Source: an uncultured bacterium
Lineage (GTDB): Bacteria; Patescibacteriota; Minisyncoccia; Phycocordibacterales; UBA9973
Assembly: GCA_903907175.1 (NCBI GenBank)
Contig: CAIVNB010000034.1
Location: 1 to 6,661, forward strand
Direction: 5' to 3'
DNA: 6,661 nt
A program made the position numbers and the translations under genes. The notes beneath the pieces were generated by a model. The model was not told the origin of the DNA, made no database searches, and was given only the letters and a program-made list of their open reading frames with translations. Of this stretch, positions 6,062 to 6,661 are shown piece by piece (positions within the stretch are counted from its first letter, which is position 1; the number at the start of each line of letters is the position of its first letter).

Positions 6062-6661
6062 CTACACAAAAACTTTTTTAATTTTTTTGAGCTTGATTGT
6101 AAGTATTTGGTTATTACAATTAGTAATAATTTTTTTGGTTTCAATTTCAGAAGGTAATACTATTGAACGAAAAAAATTACCCCAATAAATTTCTTCATAA
6201 ATATATTTTTGATTCAATAAATTAAATGTTTTTGTGCGCTCTCCTTTAATAGTTAAAATTTTTCCATTTGTAAATAAAGAAATATCTTGAGCAGAAATTC
6301 CGCCAATCATCGCTTTGATTATTATTTGATCGTTTGTTTGATATCCATCTATTAATAATTTTCCATATTCCTGTGGATAACTTTCATTTTTATTACAATC
6401 AGAAAGATCAGAGGGATCATTCGTGTATATTACCTTAGGGCCTACATCATGGTTTAAATTATTAAAATATAACTTAAATTGGGGGATATATTCTGGAGAA
6501 ATTAGTTTTATTATTTCTAGTATTGTTTCTTCATTTCCTGTGTCAGTGAGGTATGATTTACCATCATTTGCAATCATTTTAAGTTGGTTACATTGTGTAA
6601 CCAACTGATTTTGTCCTTTTTTTAAACGGTTTTTAAAAACTTTCCAATAATTACGTGGATC
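6062..6661 (-). CDS. Bro-N (antirepressor-type) domain fused to Hsp20 alpha-crystallin domain, 5'-partial
   Basis: The frame is open from the stop at 6062 to the window edge, giving 199 visible C-terminal residues; the true start lies outside. A TTG at 6604-6602 could serve as a start, but recognisable coding sequence continues before it, so I reject it. Residues 1-69 (counted from the edge) look like the C-terminal half of a Bro-N domain: DPRNYWKVFKNRLKK, VTQCNQLKM, DGKSYLTDT and ISPEYIPQFKLYF correspond to the family's YW-K-RL, QLK, DGK-LTD and IPSPKAEPFK-W blocks. A polar linker follows (70-98). Residues 100-193 are a full alpha-crystallin domain: GKLLIDGYQTNDQIIIKAMI, ILTIKGER (135-142), YEEIYWGNFFRSIVLP (155-170), QILTIKLKK (185-193; Gln replaces the usual Gly before ILTI). 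VFV at the extreme C-terminus could be a degenerate IxI/V oligomer anchor. Bro-N domains occur in phage antirepressors and DinD-like proteins; Hsp20 holds unfolded proteins. The combined role is unknown. It converges on the receiver genes, so it belongs to another transcript. Confidence 0.85.
   Translation of the reverse strand, partial: DPRNYWKVFKNRLKKGQNQLVTQCNQLKMIANDGKSYLTDTGNEETILEIIKLISPEYIPQFKLYFNNLNHDVGPKVIYTNDPSDLSDCNKNESYPQEYGKLLIDGYQTNDQIIIKAMIGGISAQDISLFTNGKILTIKGERTKTFNLLNQKYIYEEIYWGNFFRSIVLPSEIETKKIITNCNNQILTIKLKKIKKVFV
6582..6606. repeat. 11-bp perfect inverted repeat within the Bro-N coding region
   Basis: AGTTGGTTACA (6582-6592) and TGTAACCAACT (6596-6606) are exact reverse complements around a 3-base loop. 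On the minus strand it encodes the QLVTQCNQL segment, a conserved part of the Bro-N domain, so some of the symmetry may be forced by the protein. As RNA it would be a tight hairpin inside the message; as DNA a dyad such as a dimeric DNA-binding protein might contact. Confidence 0.6.

Noticed and set aside
6602..6604. TTG as the start of a 180-residue Hsp20 gene
   Set aside because: The frame stays open to the window edge and the residues before it (DPRNYWKVFKNRLKK) continue the Bro-N pattern, so the gene begins outside the window.
6423..6608. 61-residue plus-strand open frame
   Set aside because: Antisense to the Bro-N/Hsp20 gene; hydrophobic shadow with no signal or family match.
1..6661. 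CRISPR arrays, tRNA or rRNA genes, insertion sequences
   Set aside because: No regularly spaced direct repeats, no tRNA-like cloverleaf or rRNA segment in the short gaps, and no transposase-like frame; the gaps total only a few hundred bases.

Overview
The window is AT-rich (about one third G+C by eye), densely packed and uses short leaders and ATGA gene overlaps. TGA is a genuine stop: two genes end on TGA inside an ATGA overlap with the next gene, so the recoded UGA of some candidate phyla is excluded. The style of the pseudopilins, the histidine kinase core (SHQLRTPL plus its PAS linker), the stand-alone receivers and the Hsp20 domain all suggest a Patescibacteria (CPR) genome, most likely Parcubacteria-like. 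That assignment rests on protein style, not on a marker gene.

Region 1 (1-967) is the end of a type IV pilus/pseudopilin block: a PilW/PulJ-like minor pseudopilin whose prepilin leader carries an 18-bp perfect inverted repeat, then a second pseudopilin-like protein lacking Glu at +5, joined by an ATGA overlap.

Region 2 (968-5071) starts with an extended -10 promoter so close to the ATG that the mRNA should be leaderless. It holds a bacteriohemerythrin with all seven di-iron ligands, a membrane PAS sensor without a kinase domain (ATGA overlap with the hemerythrin) and, 25 bases on, a complete dCache-HAMP-PAS-HisKA-HATPase histidine kinase.

Region 3 (5072-5979) has a 96-base gap with a possible promoter and a leader hairpin, then two stand-alone receiver proteins without output domains. 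Regions 2 and 3 together look like one signalling module: diiron O2/NO binding or another periplasmic cue, kinase, receivers. No DNA-binding output is present, so the receivers probably act by protein-protein contact, possibly on the neighbouring pili (inference).

Region 4 (5980-6661) is convergent. On the minus strand it carries a gene cut by the window edge that joins the C-terminal half of a Bro-N (phage antirepressor/DinD-type) domain to a complete Hsp20 alpha-crystallin domain. This fusion is the most unusual item here. The in-frame palindrome in the pseudopilin leader is second.
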